A program made the translations under genes and the position numbers. From Acidocella aminolytica 101 = DSM 11237 (GTDB taxonomy: Bacteria > Pseudomonadota > Alphaproteobacteria > Acetobacterales > Acetobacteraceae), in NCBI RefSeq assembly GCF_900129125.1, contig NZ_FQVJ01000001.1:1-64000 (forward strand): a DNA stretch of 64,000 nt, written 5' to 3'. This document shows positions 56,472-64,000 of the stretch, piece by piece. Position 1 is the stretch's first letter; each line of letters starts with the position of its first letter. The notes below the pieces were generated by a model. The model was not told the origin of the DNA. It did not search any database and saw only the letters and a list, made by a program, of their open reading frames with translations.

Positions 56472-57254
56472 TTATGAAAGACCGAAGCCTTCGCGCAGCG
56501 CCTTTGTCACCAGCTCCTCATGGTCGCGGAGCATCCACTCCCCGATTTCCGCCCGGCTACCGCGCGCATCGGCAAGAACGCCGGAGGGCGGCACGAGAGT
56601 CTGGTCGAAGGGCAAGCGGTCATAGAGCGGGAACTTCGCCGGGCCATCCGTCGGGATGCGTTCTTGCCGAACGAGGTCCGGGCTGAGGGCGAGCATGAGG
56701 GAGGTTTCGAGCAGGCTTGCATGCTCCAGCTCGGTTCCGGGAAAGCCGTTTGGAAAAATGCGCGTCAGAGTCTCAGGGTATAGGAAATCGCCAAGTTCCA
56801 ACCGGAGCAATACCATATCCGTAATGCCGTCGCGCTTGAGATCGCGCATGGCGAGGTTGAGGCCCTCGACGATCGGCCAGGCATTCTCGAAATGCCCGTT
56901 GATGAGGGCGATGCGGCGCGCACCGTGCTGGCCCAGGTCGCACACGATATCATGGATGACGAGGGCGAGCGTATGTGCATCGAGGCTGGTGGTACCGGGG
57001 AAAGCCTGGCCGCCGCCGGATTTGGGGTGCGACTTATAGCCATAGGCGATGGCCGGCGCGACGATGGCGCCGATGGCTGGTGCGACGCGCTGGCATATTG
57101 ATCTGGGAATGACGACGTCTGTGCCGAGAGGGAGTTGCGGGCCGTGCTGCTCTGTTGACCCTACGGGGATGAGGATGGGGGCGCCAGCGGCGACCTTCTC
57201 CTTCCATTCCGGCCAGGTCATCTGATCCATCAGCATGCATTGAGTATCGGGCAA
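56472..57254 (-). CDS. Creatininase (creatinine amidohydrolase) family
   Basis: 260 aa. PVGSTEQHGPQLPLGTD supplies metal ligands (Glu, His, Asp), then YGYKSHPKSGGGQAFPGTTSLD, INGHFENAWPIVEG (in place of NGHGGN) and LEHASLLETSLMLAL. The segments YGYKS-x3-SGGG, NGHxEN and EHxxxxETSLMLAL are, from memory, those of genuine Pseudomonas creatininase rather than the MftE/FAPy-deformylase branch. So hydrolysis of creatinine or a close cyclic amide is likely. It is the first gene of the leftward operon, opposite the GntR gene. Confidence 0.88.
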   Translation of the reverse strand: MPDTQCMLMDQMTWPEWKEKVAAGAPILIPVGSTEQHGPQLPLGTDVVIPRSICQRVAPAIGAIVAPAIAYGYKSHPKSGGGQAFPGTTSLDAHTLALVIHDIVCDLGQHGARRIALINGHFENAWPIVEGLNLAMRDLKRDGITDMVLLRLELGDFLYPETLTRIFPNGFPGTELEHASLLETSLMLALSPDLVRQERIPTDGPAKFPLYDRLPFDQTLVPPSGVLADARGSRAEIGEWMLRDHEELVTKALREGFGLS

Positions 57255-57311
57255 TGAAAAGCTCCGCTGTTTCGCGATTCGCGTTATGAAGTGGTAGGTG
57301 GCAGTTTAAAG

Positions 57312-57377
57312 CACGAGGTAAACTTAATACGCAATTAGATATTATGAATTAAAATGGCATATTTTTAGATACTCGTG
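57312..57377. promoter_or_regulatory. Inverted half-sites between creatininase and gntR
   Basis: CACGAG (57312-57317) and CTCGTG (57372-57377) are inverted 60 bp apart in a very AT-rich divergent gap. They are possible operator halves for the GntR protein, but short and widely spaced. Confidence 0.25.
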
Positions 57378-57457
57378 CCTTTTGTGATTAATATATAGTC
57401 GTATTATGTTTATTTTTGGGCATTATGGGTATTTTGGAGGCTTATGTGAGGATTAGA

Positions 57458-58186
57458 ATGAGTGCGGAGTCGGCCTTGGACGAGGATCGGGATATGGAGT
57501 CCGGTACGGCTTCGCTGGGTCAGGTGACACCCGTCGTCAGGCTTTCCCTGCATGAGCAGATCGTGACCAAGGTGCGTGAGATGATTCAATTGGGGGAGTT
57601 GCCGCCAGGGGCGACGATCTCTGAAAATGATTTATGCGGCAGTCTTGGTATCTCCCGCACGCCGTTACGTGAGGCGTTGAAGGTGCTGGCATCGGAGAAT
57701 CTTGTCCATCTCCGGCCGCATCGCGCGCCGCTCGTCAGTCCGGTTGATTCCGATGAGATCGCCGAGCTTTTCGAACTGCTCTCGATCCTTGAGCCGGCGG
57801 CGGGCGCGTTGGCGTGCCAGCGTGCATCCTCTTCTGAAATCAATCGCTTGCGCGATATGCACGAGCAGTTGATGGGGCACTATTATACGCGCGAGCGCAC
57901 GCGCTATTTTAGCGACAATCAGGCGATTCATCATGAGATCGTCAGGCTCGCCGGGAACAAGGTAATGCTCGCCACGTACCAGTCTTTGCAGGGGCGCGTG
58001 TTGCGCGCGCGCTCCATGGCGAATCTCACGCAGGCGCGCTGGGCTGAGTCGAGCGCCGAACACGAAGCGCTGATTCGAGCTTTTTGCGAACATGATGATG
58101 CCGCCGTCAGCCGCCTACTCTACGAGCATACGAGGGAGACAGAAGCGGCGGTGCTGCGCGCGTTGAACACGTCAGAAACGGCGTAG
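57458..58186 (+). CDS. GntR-family regulator (FadR/FCD type)
   Basis: About 242 aa. The winged helix (IVTKVREMIQLGELPPGATISENDLCGSLGISRTPLREALKVLASENLV region) is followed by an FCD effector domain with EIAELFELLSILEPAAGALA and HHEIVRLAGN (metal/ligand-binding His). ATG 57458 has TGAGGATT upstream; 14 residues before are possible. It stands between the two divergent operons of the amide cluster and probably represses both until substrate appears. Confidence 0.88.
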   Translation: MSAESALDEDRDMESGTASLGQVTPVVRLSLHEQIVTKVREMIQLGELPPGATISENDLCGSLGISRTPLREALKVLASENLVHLRPHRAPLVSPVDSDEIAELFELLSILEPAAGALACQRASSSEINRLRDMHEQLMGHYYTRERTRYFSDNQAIHHEIVRLAGNKVMLATYQSLQGRVLRARSMANLTQARWAESSAEHEALIRAFCEHDDAAVSRLLYEHTRETEAAVLRALNTSETA

Positions 58187-58194
58187 ACAAAAAT

Positions 58195-58210
58195 TTGGCA
58201 CGGAGCTTGC
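58195..58210 (+). promoter_or_regulatory. Sigma-54 (-24/-12) promoter
   Basis: TTGGCACGGAGCTTGC matches the consensus TTGGCACG-N4-TTGC exactly, with the GG and GC 10 bp apart. It lies 9 bp after the gntR stop and about 120 bp before the SDR gene that heads the rightward operon. No sigma-54 activator gene is in the window; NtrC is a candidate. Confidence 0.8.
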
Positions 58211-58269
58211 CTTAACGATTTTCGTCGACGCGGGTGAAACCGTGTTTCGAAATCGAAAGGCCAAGCTCA

Positions 58270-58335
58270 ATGACGGAAGTTTCTTCCTTATCCTTCAGCC
58301 GATTTACCGTTGATCCACGCAAGCCCGTTATATGA
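58270..58335 (+). CDS. Short upstream ORF coupled to the SDR gene
   Basis: A 21-codon frame starting MTEVSSLSF with GAAAGG upstream. Its TGA stop overlaps the ATG of the SDR gene (ATGA), and the SDR has no ribosome site of its own, so translational coupling is plausible. Confidence 0.4.
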   Translation: MTEVSSLSFSRFTVDPRKPVI

Positions 58336-59081
58336 AGCGGCTGGAAGGGCGGGTTGCCCTTGTCACCGGGGCGGCACGAACCGGCTCCATCGGTAGGGCG
58401 ATCGCGTGGGAGCTTGCACAGGAAGGTGCATGCATCGCGGTCGCGGATTACCGGCGTGAAGATGAAGCACGCGGCTTTGCGGAGGAAATTGAAGAAGCTG
58501 GCGGAAAATCCTCAAACTTTGACGCCGATGTGACGAGCCCGGCGGCATGCGAGGCATTGGTGGCGCGGGTAGCAGCGCGGTTCGGGCGGCTGGACATATT
58601 GGTCAATAATGCAGGGCATTCTCGCCATCAGAAGCTTGAGGACATTACCGAAGCCGATTTTGATGAGATGATCGGACTGCATCTGCGGGGGCCATTTTTT
58701 CTGGCGCGTGCCGCCGCCGTGCATATGCGTGCGGCGGGCTGGGGACGCATCGTGAATATTTCTTCTGAGCAATCTTATGGTGGAGATCCGGAACTACCGC
58801 ATTATACCGCCGCGAAGGCGGGATTGCGGACGATGACAAAATCTCTCGCACTGGCCTTAGCCCCTTGCATCGCCGTGAATACGGTGGCGCCGGGGCCGAC
58901 CGCCACGGACCGTTTCAAGAACGGCCCGGAATATTTGGATGAATTCCGGGAGCGTATTCCGCTGAAACGCTGGGGGGCGCCGCGTGATGTCGCGCGTTCC
59001 GTGCTGTTTCTCGTGACCGATGATGGGGATGCATATACCGGCCAGACGCTTGACCCGAATTGCGGAACCGTCATGCCCTGA
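58332..59081 (+). CDS. Short-chain dehydrogenase/reductase
   Basis: 249 aa. VTGAARTGSIGRAIA is an SDR cofactor motif with a two-residue insert. NNAGHSR, active-site Ser in NISSEQSYGG, YTAAKAG and VAPGPTATDRF follow. The end (AYTGQTLDPNCGTVMP) differs from the usual DGG tail. First full gene of the sigma-54 operon. Confidence 0.88.
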   Translation: MKRLEGRVALVTGAARTGSIGRAIAWELAQEGACIAVADYRREDEARGFAEEIEEAGGKSSNFDADVTSPAACEALVARVAARFGRLDILVNNAGHSRHQKLEDITEADFDEMIGLHLRGPFFLARAAAVHMRAAGWGRIVNISSEQSYGGDPELPHYTAAKAGLRTMTKSLALALAPCIAVNTVAPGPTATDRFKNGPEYLDEFRERIPLKRWGAPRDVARSVLFLVTDDGDAYTGQTLDPNCGTVMP

Positions 59082-59120
59082 TGAGCCTGCTTCACTTTTT
59101 ATAACCTGTAAGGAAACAAC

Positions 59121-60125
59121 ATGAAGTTTCGTCGTATTCTGATGGCAACGAGTGCCGTGTTCCTCGCCGTGGCCGCGGCACTCCCCGCGAAAGCGGATGA
59201 CACGATCCGCGTGTTATCCCCTGTGTGGTCCGGCTTCGCACCGGTCATGGTCGCGCAGGATCTGGGCTATTATAAGAAGGAGGGACTGAATGTCTCCGTG
59301 ACGTTCGAGGATGACGTGCCGACGATCATGGCGGCGCTCAACCGGGGTGATATAGATATGGCGATGTTCACCGTCGGTGAATATCAGGATCTGCCGAAGG
59401 GCCTCACAGGCGGCACCATTATCGGGGAGGTTGATGAATCCCTTGGCGGCGACGGCACTGTTGCCGATGGCTCGATCAAAACAGCGGCGGACCTCAAGGG
59501 CAAGATTCTGGCTGAGTCGCCGACGCTGCCCGCGATGCTGCTGCTGCAGATGGATTTAAAAAAGGCTGGCCTTTCACTTAAGGATGTGCAGTTGCGTGAG
59601 TCCGAAGCGGGGGACGCCGTTGCGATCTTCTCGAACAAGGAAGTCGCGGCTGTCGCCACATCCGAGCCACAAATGTCTCAGACGGTGCAGCAGAACCCGC
59701 AACGCCACCCGCACATTATCAGTTCGTCGGCGGAGTATCCCGGCTATGTCGTGGACATCATTGAAGTCCGCACGGCGGATTTGAAGGCGCACCCGGAGAA
59801 ATATGTGAAGCTACTCACAGGCATGTATCAGGCGACTGCCTATTTTGAGAAAGACCAGGCCGGGTTCGCTAAGCTTGCCGCACCGCATTACAGCCTTTCT
59901 ACGACGGATTTCCTACAGAGCCTGAAGGGCGTACATTATATCGATTACCAGGATGCCGTGGCGGCGCTAGGTAAGCCGGGGAGCCCCGGTGCTCTCTACA
60001 ACATTTTCAATACGATCATGGAGCTGAATCTGGAAAATGGCGCCGCCACCCAGAAGCTTTCTGCGGTCAGTTCTATTGATAATTCCATCATCGCCAAAGT
60101 AACCCCTGAGGCCGTCAAGCAATGA
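59121..60125 (+). CDS. ABC transporter substrate-binding protein (SsuA/THI5-like)
   Basis: 334 aa. A signal peptide (MKFRRILMATSAVFLAVAAA, cleavage after AKA) leads to an NMT1/SsuA-type periplasmic-binding fold (GFAPVMVAQDLGYYKKEGL, NRGDIDMAMFTVGE, LKGKILAESPTLPAMLLL). It is the probable partner of the permease and ATPase genes of the divergent operon. The gene overlaps the next SDR by 4 bp. Confidence 0.88.
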   Translation: MKFRRILMATSAVFLAVAAALPAKADDTIRVLSPVWSGFAPVMVAQDLGYYKKEGLNVSVTFEDDVPTIMAALNRGDIDMAMFTVGEYQDLPKGLTGGTIIGEVDESLGGDGTVADGSIKTAADLKGKILAESPTLPAMLLLQMDLKKAGLSLKDVQLRESEAGDAVAIFSNKEVAAVATSEPQMSQTVQQNPQRHPHIISSSAEYPGYVVDIIEVRTADLKAHPEKYVKLLTGMYQATAYFEKDQAGFAKLAAPHYSLSTTDFLQSLKGVHYIDYQDAVAALGKPGSPGALYNIFNTIMELNLENGAATQKLSAVSSIDNSIIAKVTPEAVKQ

Positions 60126-60823
60126 GTGAAGTCAAGACGATTGTCGTAACAGGTGCGGCCAGTGGAATTGGCCGTGCCGCCAGCCGCAAATTTTTGGCGG
60201 CCGGTCATAAGGTCATAGGGCTCGACATTAATACTGGTGAGGATGCCGTTGTTCCGTTGATTGCGGTCGATCTGCGTGACGAGGCATCGGTGAAGGCGGC
60301 CGTCGCGGAGGTAGTGGAACAGCTCGGTCATATCGATATTCTAGTCAATTGCGCGGGTACGGATGGCGAAGCGCCGCTGCCGGAACTCGACATCAACGAT
60401 TTCGACCGCATATTCGGCGTTAACATCCGCGGTATGTTCCTCATGACACGCGAGACAATCAGGCATATTCCAAAAGGCGGGCGCATCATCAACGTTGCCT
60501 CCGAACTTGGTTTCCTGGGGCGGGCACAAATGTCCTGCTATTGTGCGACCAAAGGTGCGGTCATCGCGGCCACGCGCGCCTGGGCGCGGGAGTTTGCGCC
60601 CGGAATTCAGGTCAACGCGGTGGCGCCGGGGCCGACTAACACACCCTTGCTGCATTTTGATGCGATTCCTGAATCTCTCCGTCAGGAGGAGATGAGCAAC
60701 CCGATGAAGAGGATCGGAGAGCCCGAGGAGGTCGCCGCGGCTATTATTTTTCTGGCAAGCCCGGAGGCGACGTTCATTACCGGGCAATGCATCAATGTGG
60801 ATGGCGGGTCGGCAATGCACTGA
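60122..60823 (+). CDS. Short-chain dehydrogenase/reductase
   Basis: 233 aa, compact SDR. VTGAASGIGRAAS, NCAGTDG, Ser in NVASELGFLG, YCATKGAV and VAPGPTNTPL, ending INVDGGSAMH. It overlaps the binding-protein gene (ATGA) so they are co-translated. Second SDR of this operon. Confidence 0.9.
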   Translation: MSEVKTIVVTGAASGIGRAASRKFLAAGHKVIGLDINTGEDAVVPLIAVDLRDEASVKAAVAEVVEQLGHIDILVNCAGTDGEAPLPELDINDFDRIFGVNIRGMFLMTRETIRHIPKGGRIINVASELGFLGRAQMSCYCATKGAVIAATRAWAREFAPGIQVNAVAPGPTNTPLLHFDAIPESLRQEEMSNPMKRIGEPEEVAAAIIFLASPEATFITGQCINVDGGSAMH

Positions 60824-60865
60824 GGTGCTGCCCTGAATTAAGCTCATGCCGAAGGTGATATTGTC

Positions 60866-62269
60866 ATGAACGGGTTTGACACTGTGATAAGCGGTGGCCG
60901 GATATCCACCGCGTCGGACACATTCTTTGCCGATATAGGTATTAAGGATGGCTGCATCGCCGCGCTCGGTATGGAGCTTGGCGATGCAGCGGAGGTGATC
61001 GACGCGGCCGGGAAATGGGTGCTTCCCGGCGGCATCGACGGGCATGTGCATCTGTCCCAGCCATCGGGTGAGGGCATCGTGATGGCGGATGATTTCGAGA
61101 CGGGTACAAGGTCGGCTGCGTTTGGCGGCAACACGACGATATTACCGTTCTGTCTGCAAGAAAAAGGACGTTCTCTGCACGAGGCATTGAAGGCGTACCA
61201 TGCGAAGGCGGCGGGGAAATGCTATATCGATGTGGCGTTTCATCTGATTATCAGCGATGTAACGGAGACGCTGCTCGGGCAGGAATTGCCAGCTCTGGTC
61301 GAGGACGGTTACACCTCCTTCAAAATCTTCATGACATATGAAGGGTTGGCGCTTAGCGACCTGGAGATGCTCAAGGTCATGGAGACGGCGCGAAAATCCC
61401 GCGCGCTGGTTATGGTCCATGCGGAAAATTACGACGCTATCCGGTTTCTGACTGACAGGCTGGAGCAGTTGGGCAATACGGCGCCGAAGTTTCATGCGGC
61501 GTCCAGGCCGATCGCCGTGGAGAGGGAGGCAACCCATCGCGCCATCGCGCTGGCGGAAATTGCCGATGTGCCGGTGATGATTGTACATGTCTCCAACCGG
61601 GAGGCTATGAATGAGATTCTTCGCGCCCAGGGCAAAGGACTTAAAGTTTTTGGAGAAACCTGCCCGCAATATCTGTTCCTGACGGCGGATGATCTCGATG
61701 GCTTGAATATGGAAGGGGCCAAATATGTCTGCTCCCCGCCGCCCCGTGACCGCGCAAGCCAGCTTGCTTGTTGGGATGGGTTGGAGCGCGGCGTGTTTTC
61801 CATCTTTTCCTCGGACCATTGCCCGTTCCGGTATGACGACCCGAAGGGCAAGCTCGCGCTGCGCGGGCGTACCAGCTTCCGTTGGGTGCCGAATGGGATA
61901 CCCGGCGTTGCCGCGCGTCTACCGCTGCTGTTTTCTGAAGGCGTGATGAAAGGCCGTATCGATATTCATCGGTTTGTCGCCGTGACTGCGACGAACCAAG
62001 CCAAGATGTACGGGTTGGCACCGCGCAAGGGTACGATTGCGATCGGGTCGGACGCCGACATCGCCATATGGGACCCCGAGCGGAAGGTCATGCTGACGCA
62101 TGATCTGTTGCATGACGGGGCCGATTATACGCCTTACCAGGGTATGGAGATTACAGGCTGGCCGCAGCTTACCATGGTGCGTGGTCAAGTTGTGGTACGT
62201 GATGGGATTCTCGAAGGGCCGAAAGATCACGGCATGCACGTGGTCAGAGACCGCAGCGCATTCGTTTAA
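60866..62269 (+). CDS. Hydantoinase/dihydropyrimidinase family amidohydrolase
   Basis: 467 aa. It opens cyclic amides or ureides such as hydantoins or dihydropyrimidines. GGIDGHVHLSQ (metal HxH), TSFKIFMTYEG (carbamylated Lys), VMVHAENYD, IVHVSNREA and SSDHCPFRYDD (metal Asp) are all present, as in D-hydantoinase. Length matches dihydropyrimidinases. Allantoinase is an alternative but the FKIFMTY form fits hydantoinases better. Rightward operon. Confidence 0.9.
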   Translation: MNGFDTVISGGRISTASDTFFADIGIKDGCIAALGMELGDAAEVIDAAGKWVLPGGIDGHVHLSQPSGEGIVMADDFETGTRSAAFGGNTTILPFCLQEKGRSLHEALKAYHAKAAGKCYIDVAFHLIISDVTETLLGQELPALVEDGYTSFKIFMTYEGLALSDLEMLKVMETARKSRALVMVHAENYDAIRFLTDRLEQLGNTAPKFHAASRPIAVEREATHRAIALAEIADVPVMIVHVSNREAMNEILRAQGKGLKVFGETCPQYLFLTADDLDGLNMEGAKYVCSPPPRDRASQLACWDGLERGVFSIFSSDHCPFRYDDPKGKLALRGRTSFRWVPNGIPGVAARLPLLFSEGVMKGRIDIHRFVAVTATNQAKMYGLAPRKGTIAIGSDADIAIWDPERKVMLTHDLLHDGADYTPYQGMEITGWPQLTMVRGQVVVRDGILEGPKDHGMHVVRDRSAFV

Positions 62270-62350
62270 TTACATTTTAATATCGAACATAAATTTCGAC
62301 TTTCGTATTTTACAAAAATAACGGGCGTTTCCCAACAACAGGAGTGATGA

Positions 62351-63526
62351 ATGAAAAAGATGAGACCAGGCTTTGCGCTGGCGGCGGGTGGCTCTCTTCT
62401 CGCTATGCACGGCGCGCTGGCGATGACGCCGCCGGCCTCGATTGATATTGACGGCGGCCCGCTGGGGCAGTTGGAATTTTCCGGCGGTGCAGACGGGTAT
62501 TTTTATGCTCAGTCAGGCACGTCTGGCCGTGGCGAAGCCGGCAATAGCGCTGTTGGTGATAAGACCACGGGCGCGAACCTTGGCAATGCGCTGTTCAAAT
62601 TACAGAAGACGACGGGAACGCTTCAATTTACGTTGGAGATTGGTCCCCAAGGTGGTGCGCCGTTTCTTGGTGTTGTGCCGGCCAAGGGGAGCATTACGGT
62701 CTACCGGGCAAGTCCGATTTATCTTGGTTATATAACGATTTCGCCGCCGGGCTCGCCGGTTACGCTTTCTGTCGGCCAGCTTAACTCTCTTGAAGGGTAC
62801 GAGAGCGGGGAGGATTGGAACAACCCGAACCTGTTCACCAGCGCGCTGCTTTATGTCGAGAACGGGCAGAATGTCGGCGTTTCGGCGACATATACGCATG
62901 GCCCGCTGGCTGCGACGGTTCAATTTGGCGATGGCTGGGACACTCGGGTTTTCAACTTCCTGCAGGCGCTCGTCTCCTACAGCTTCGACAGTAATAATGT
63001 TTTAAGTCTCTATTATGGCGGCGAGCTTGGCCGTACCGGGCTGAACGCGCAGACCTATAATCAAAGCACTGTCGCGGGCTATGGTGCTTACCTCGTCAAC
63101 TCGCAGACATTCGGTGCATATTACATATACACCAACGGCAATCTCAACCTGATTCCCGAAGTGCAGTATGTTTATGCCAAGCCGGACCAGGCGATCGGTA
63201 TCGAGAAATATACAAGCACTTTCGGCGCTGCTGTGTTTGGCGACTATACGTTCGGCTCTTCGCCCTATTCGCTTGGCGGGATGGCTGAATATTTCACCTC
63301 CACCGGCGCGGGCCATTGGTTCATCGCGCCACATGCCGAAGGCTTCGGCCTCTCACTCACGCCGACATGGCAATATAAGGACCTCTTCGTCCGCGCCTCC
63401 GTCGGCTATATGCACCTGCTGAACAAAGGCACCTTCAGCCCGGATGATGGGAATGTCGCCTGGGGAACGGACGGGCGCAGCGCCAATCTGTTCCAAAGCG
63501 GCCTTGAGGCAGGAATTACCTTCTAG
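62351..63526 (+). CDS. Outer-membrane beta-barrel porin-like protein
   Basis: 391 aa. A signal peptide (KKMRPGFALAAGGSLLAMHGALA) leads to a barrel rich in alternating aromatic strands and ending in AGITF, a C-terminal outer-membrane signature. The N-terminal LGQLEFSGGADGYFYAQSG and VGQLNSLEGYESGEDWNN resemble BBP2/OmpL-like putative porins. CAGGAG precedes the ATG. It probably admits the cluster's substrate. Confidence 0.8.
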   Translation: MKKMRPGFALAAGGSLLAMHGALAMTPPASIDIDGGPLGQLEFSGGADGYFYAQSGTSGRGEAGNSAVGDKTTGANLGNALFKLQKTTGTLQFTLEIGPQGGAPFLGVVPAKGSITVYRASPIYLGYITISPPGSPVTLSVGQLNSLEGYESGEDWNNPNLFTSALLYVENGQNVGVSATYTHGPLAATVQFGDGWDTRVFNFLQALVSYSFDSNNVLSLYYGGELGRTGLNAQTYNQSTVAGYGAYLVNSQTFGAYYIYTNGNLNLIPEVQYVYAKPDQAIGIEKYTSTFGAAVFGDYTFGSSPYSLGGMAEYFTSTGAGHWFIAPHAEGFGLSLTPTWQYKDLFVRASVGYMHLLNKGTFSPDDGNVAWGTDGRSANLFQSGLEAGITF

Positions 63527-63600
63527 AATTTAAAACCAATCAAGAAACAAGCATGTCACGCGGCCACCATCTTCTCTCGCCTCAAGAAAAGGAAATTGTC

Positions 63601-64000
63601 ATGTCGGAGTTGAATATGGCGCTCCCTGCGCAGGCGGGAGCCAAGCCTAATGAGCCGGTGAAGGAGTTCGGCCTTTGGTCGGCATTTACACTTGGTTTCT
63701 CAAATATCTCGCCGATTCTTGGTATTTATTCGGTCTTCTCCATCAGCCTCATGTCCGCGGGGCCGGCATTTTTGTGGTCTTTGCCGCTTGTTCTCGTCGG
63801 GCAGCTTCTCGTTGCTTGTGTGTTTGGCGAGTTGGTTTCCCGTTGGCCGTTCCAGGGGAGTGTCTATGCATGGGCGAGCCAGCTTGGCGGCGCGCGATAC
63901 GGGTGGTTTGCGAATTGGGCCTATATATGGGGAATGGTGCTGTCACTCACCTTTTTGGCGCTGGCATCGGCGGGTTATCTGCTGAGTGCAATTGGCGTCA
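63601..64000 (+). CDS. APC-family amino-acid/amine permease, N-terminal part
   Basis: At least 133 codons, running off the window end. FGLWSAFTLGFSNISPILGIYSVFSISLMSAGP and ELVSRWPFQGSVYAWASQLGG belong to the APC superfamily, near GABA/choline-type permeases. AAGGAAA lies 6 nt before ATG 63601; an ATG at 63553 is an alternative. It suggests that a small nitrogenous compound or product is taken up or passed on. Confidence 0.88.
   Translation, partial: MSELNMALPAQAGAKPNEPVKEFGLWSAFTLGFSNISPILGIYSVFSISLMSAGPAFLWSLPLVLVGQLLVACVFGELVSRWPFQGSVYAWASQLGGARYGWFANWAYIWGMVLSLTFLALASAGYLLSAIGV

Overview
This looks like a piece of an alphaproteobacterial chromosome, most likely from an acidophilic or acetic-acid-type member of the Acetobacteraceae. 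That placement is inferred from protein style, an OprB-type porin, gene order around dnaK-dnaJ, leuA and recJ, and tRNA sequence. No marker in the window fixes the genus. The first 15.7 kb is mostly housekeeping DNA. From about 16 kb onward it is a patchwork of catabolic clusters, regulators, two IS3-family insertion sequences, a toxin-antitoxin pair and decayed genes, which suggests an accreted island.

1-6.4 kb is a quinate/shikimate catabolic cluster: OprB porin, MFS importer, NAD-type quinate/shikimate dehydrogenase, two-domain 3-dehydroshikimate dehydratase and a TetR regulator, with a perfect palindrome in the divergent promoter region. 6.4-15.7 kb holds a HAD phosphatase, leuA with a leucine-rich leader peptide and attenuator, dnaK-dnaJ, a glycine-zipper lipoprotein, tonB, recJ and tRNA-Glu(CUC). 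At 16 kb a 3' fragment of an initiator tRNA lies next to a tyrosine integrase. It is followed by an Xre/RES toxin-antitoxin pair, an IS407-group element that splits a small cyclase-like reading frame, and a stretch of eroded genes.

21.7-30.9 kb carries a leuCD pair and a 3-hydroxybenzoate/gentisate cluster: outer-membrane channel, AAHS transporter, gentisate dioxygenase, FAH-family hydrolase, 3-hydroxybenzoate 6-hydroxylase and IclR. A second IS3-family element follows. 32-41 kb has a GMC alcohol dehydrogenase and benzaldehyde-type aldehyde dehydrogenase with a TetR gene flanked by three related operator-like sites, a putative MpaB/DUF2236 oxygenase, an SDR and a MarR regulator. 41-47.6 kb is a ketone-body/PHB-like operon that begins with a fusion of an FAD reductase to a patatin lipase, then acetoacetate decarboxylase, 3-hydroxybutyrate dehydrogenase, a phasin and, further on, an NDH-2-like flavoprotein. 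47.6-50.4 kb is a LysR/EamA/MBL-fold module.

50.8-64 kb is the most unusual part: two divergent operons around a GntR regulator. Together they encode a creatininase, a hydantoinase/dihydropyrimidinase, an ATZ/TRZ-type amidohydrolase, an Asp/Glu-racemase-superfamily protein with an arylmalonate-decarboxylase-like active site, an aldo/keto reductase, three SDRs, an ABC importer split between the two operons, an outer-membrane porin and an APC permease. A near-perfect sigma-54 promoter stands in front of the rightward operon. This suggests a nitrogen-controlled pathway for a cyclic amide or ureide whose substrate cannot be named from the sequence.
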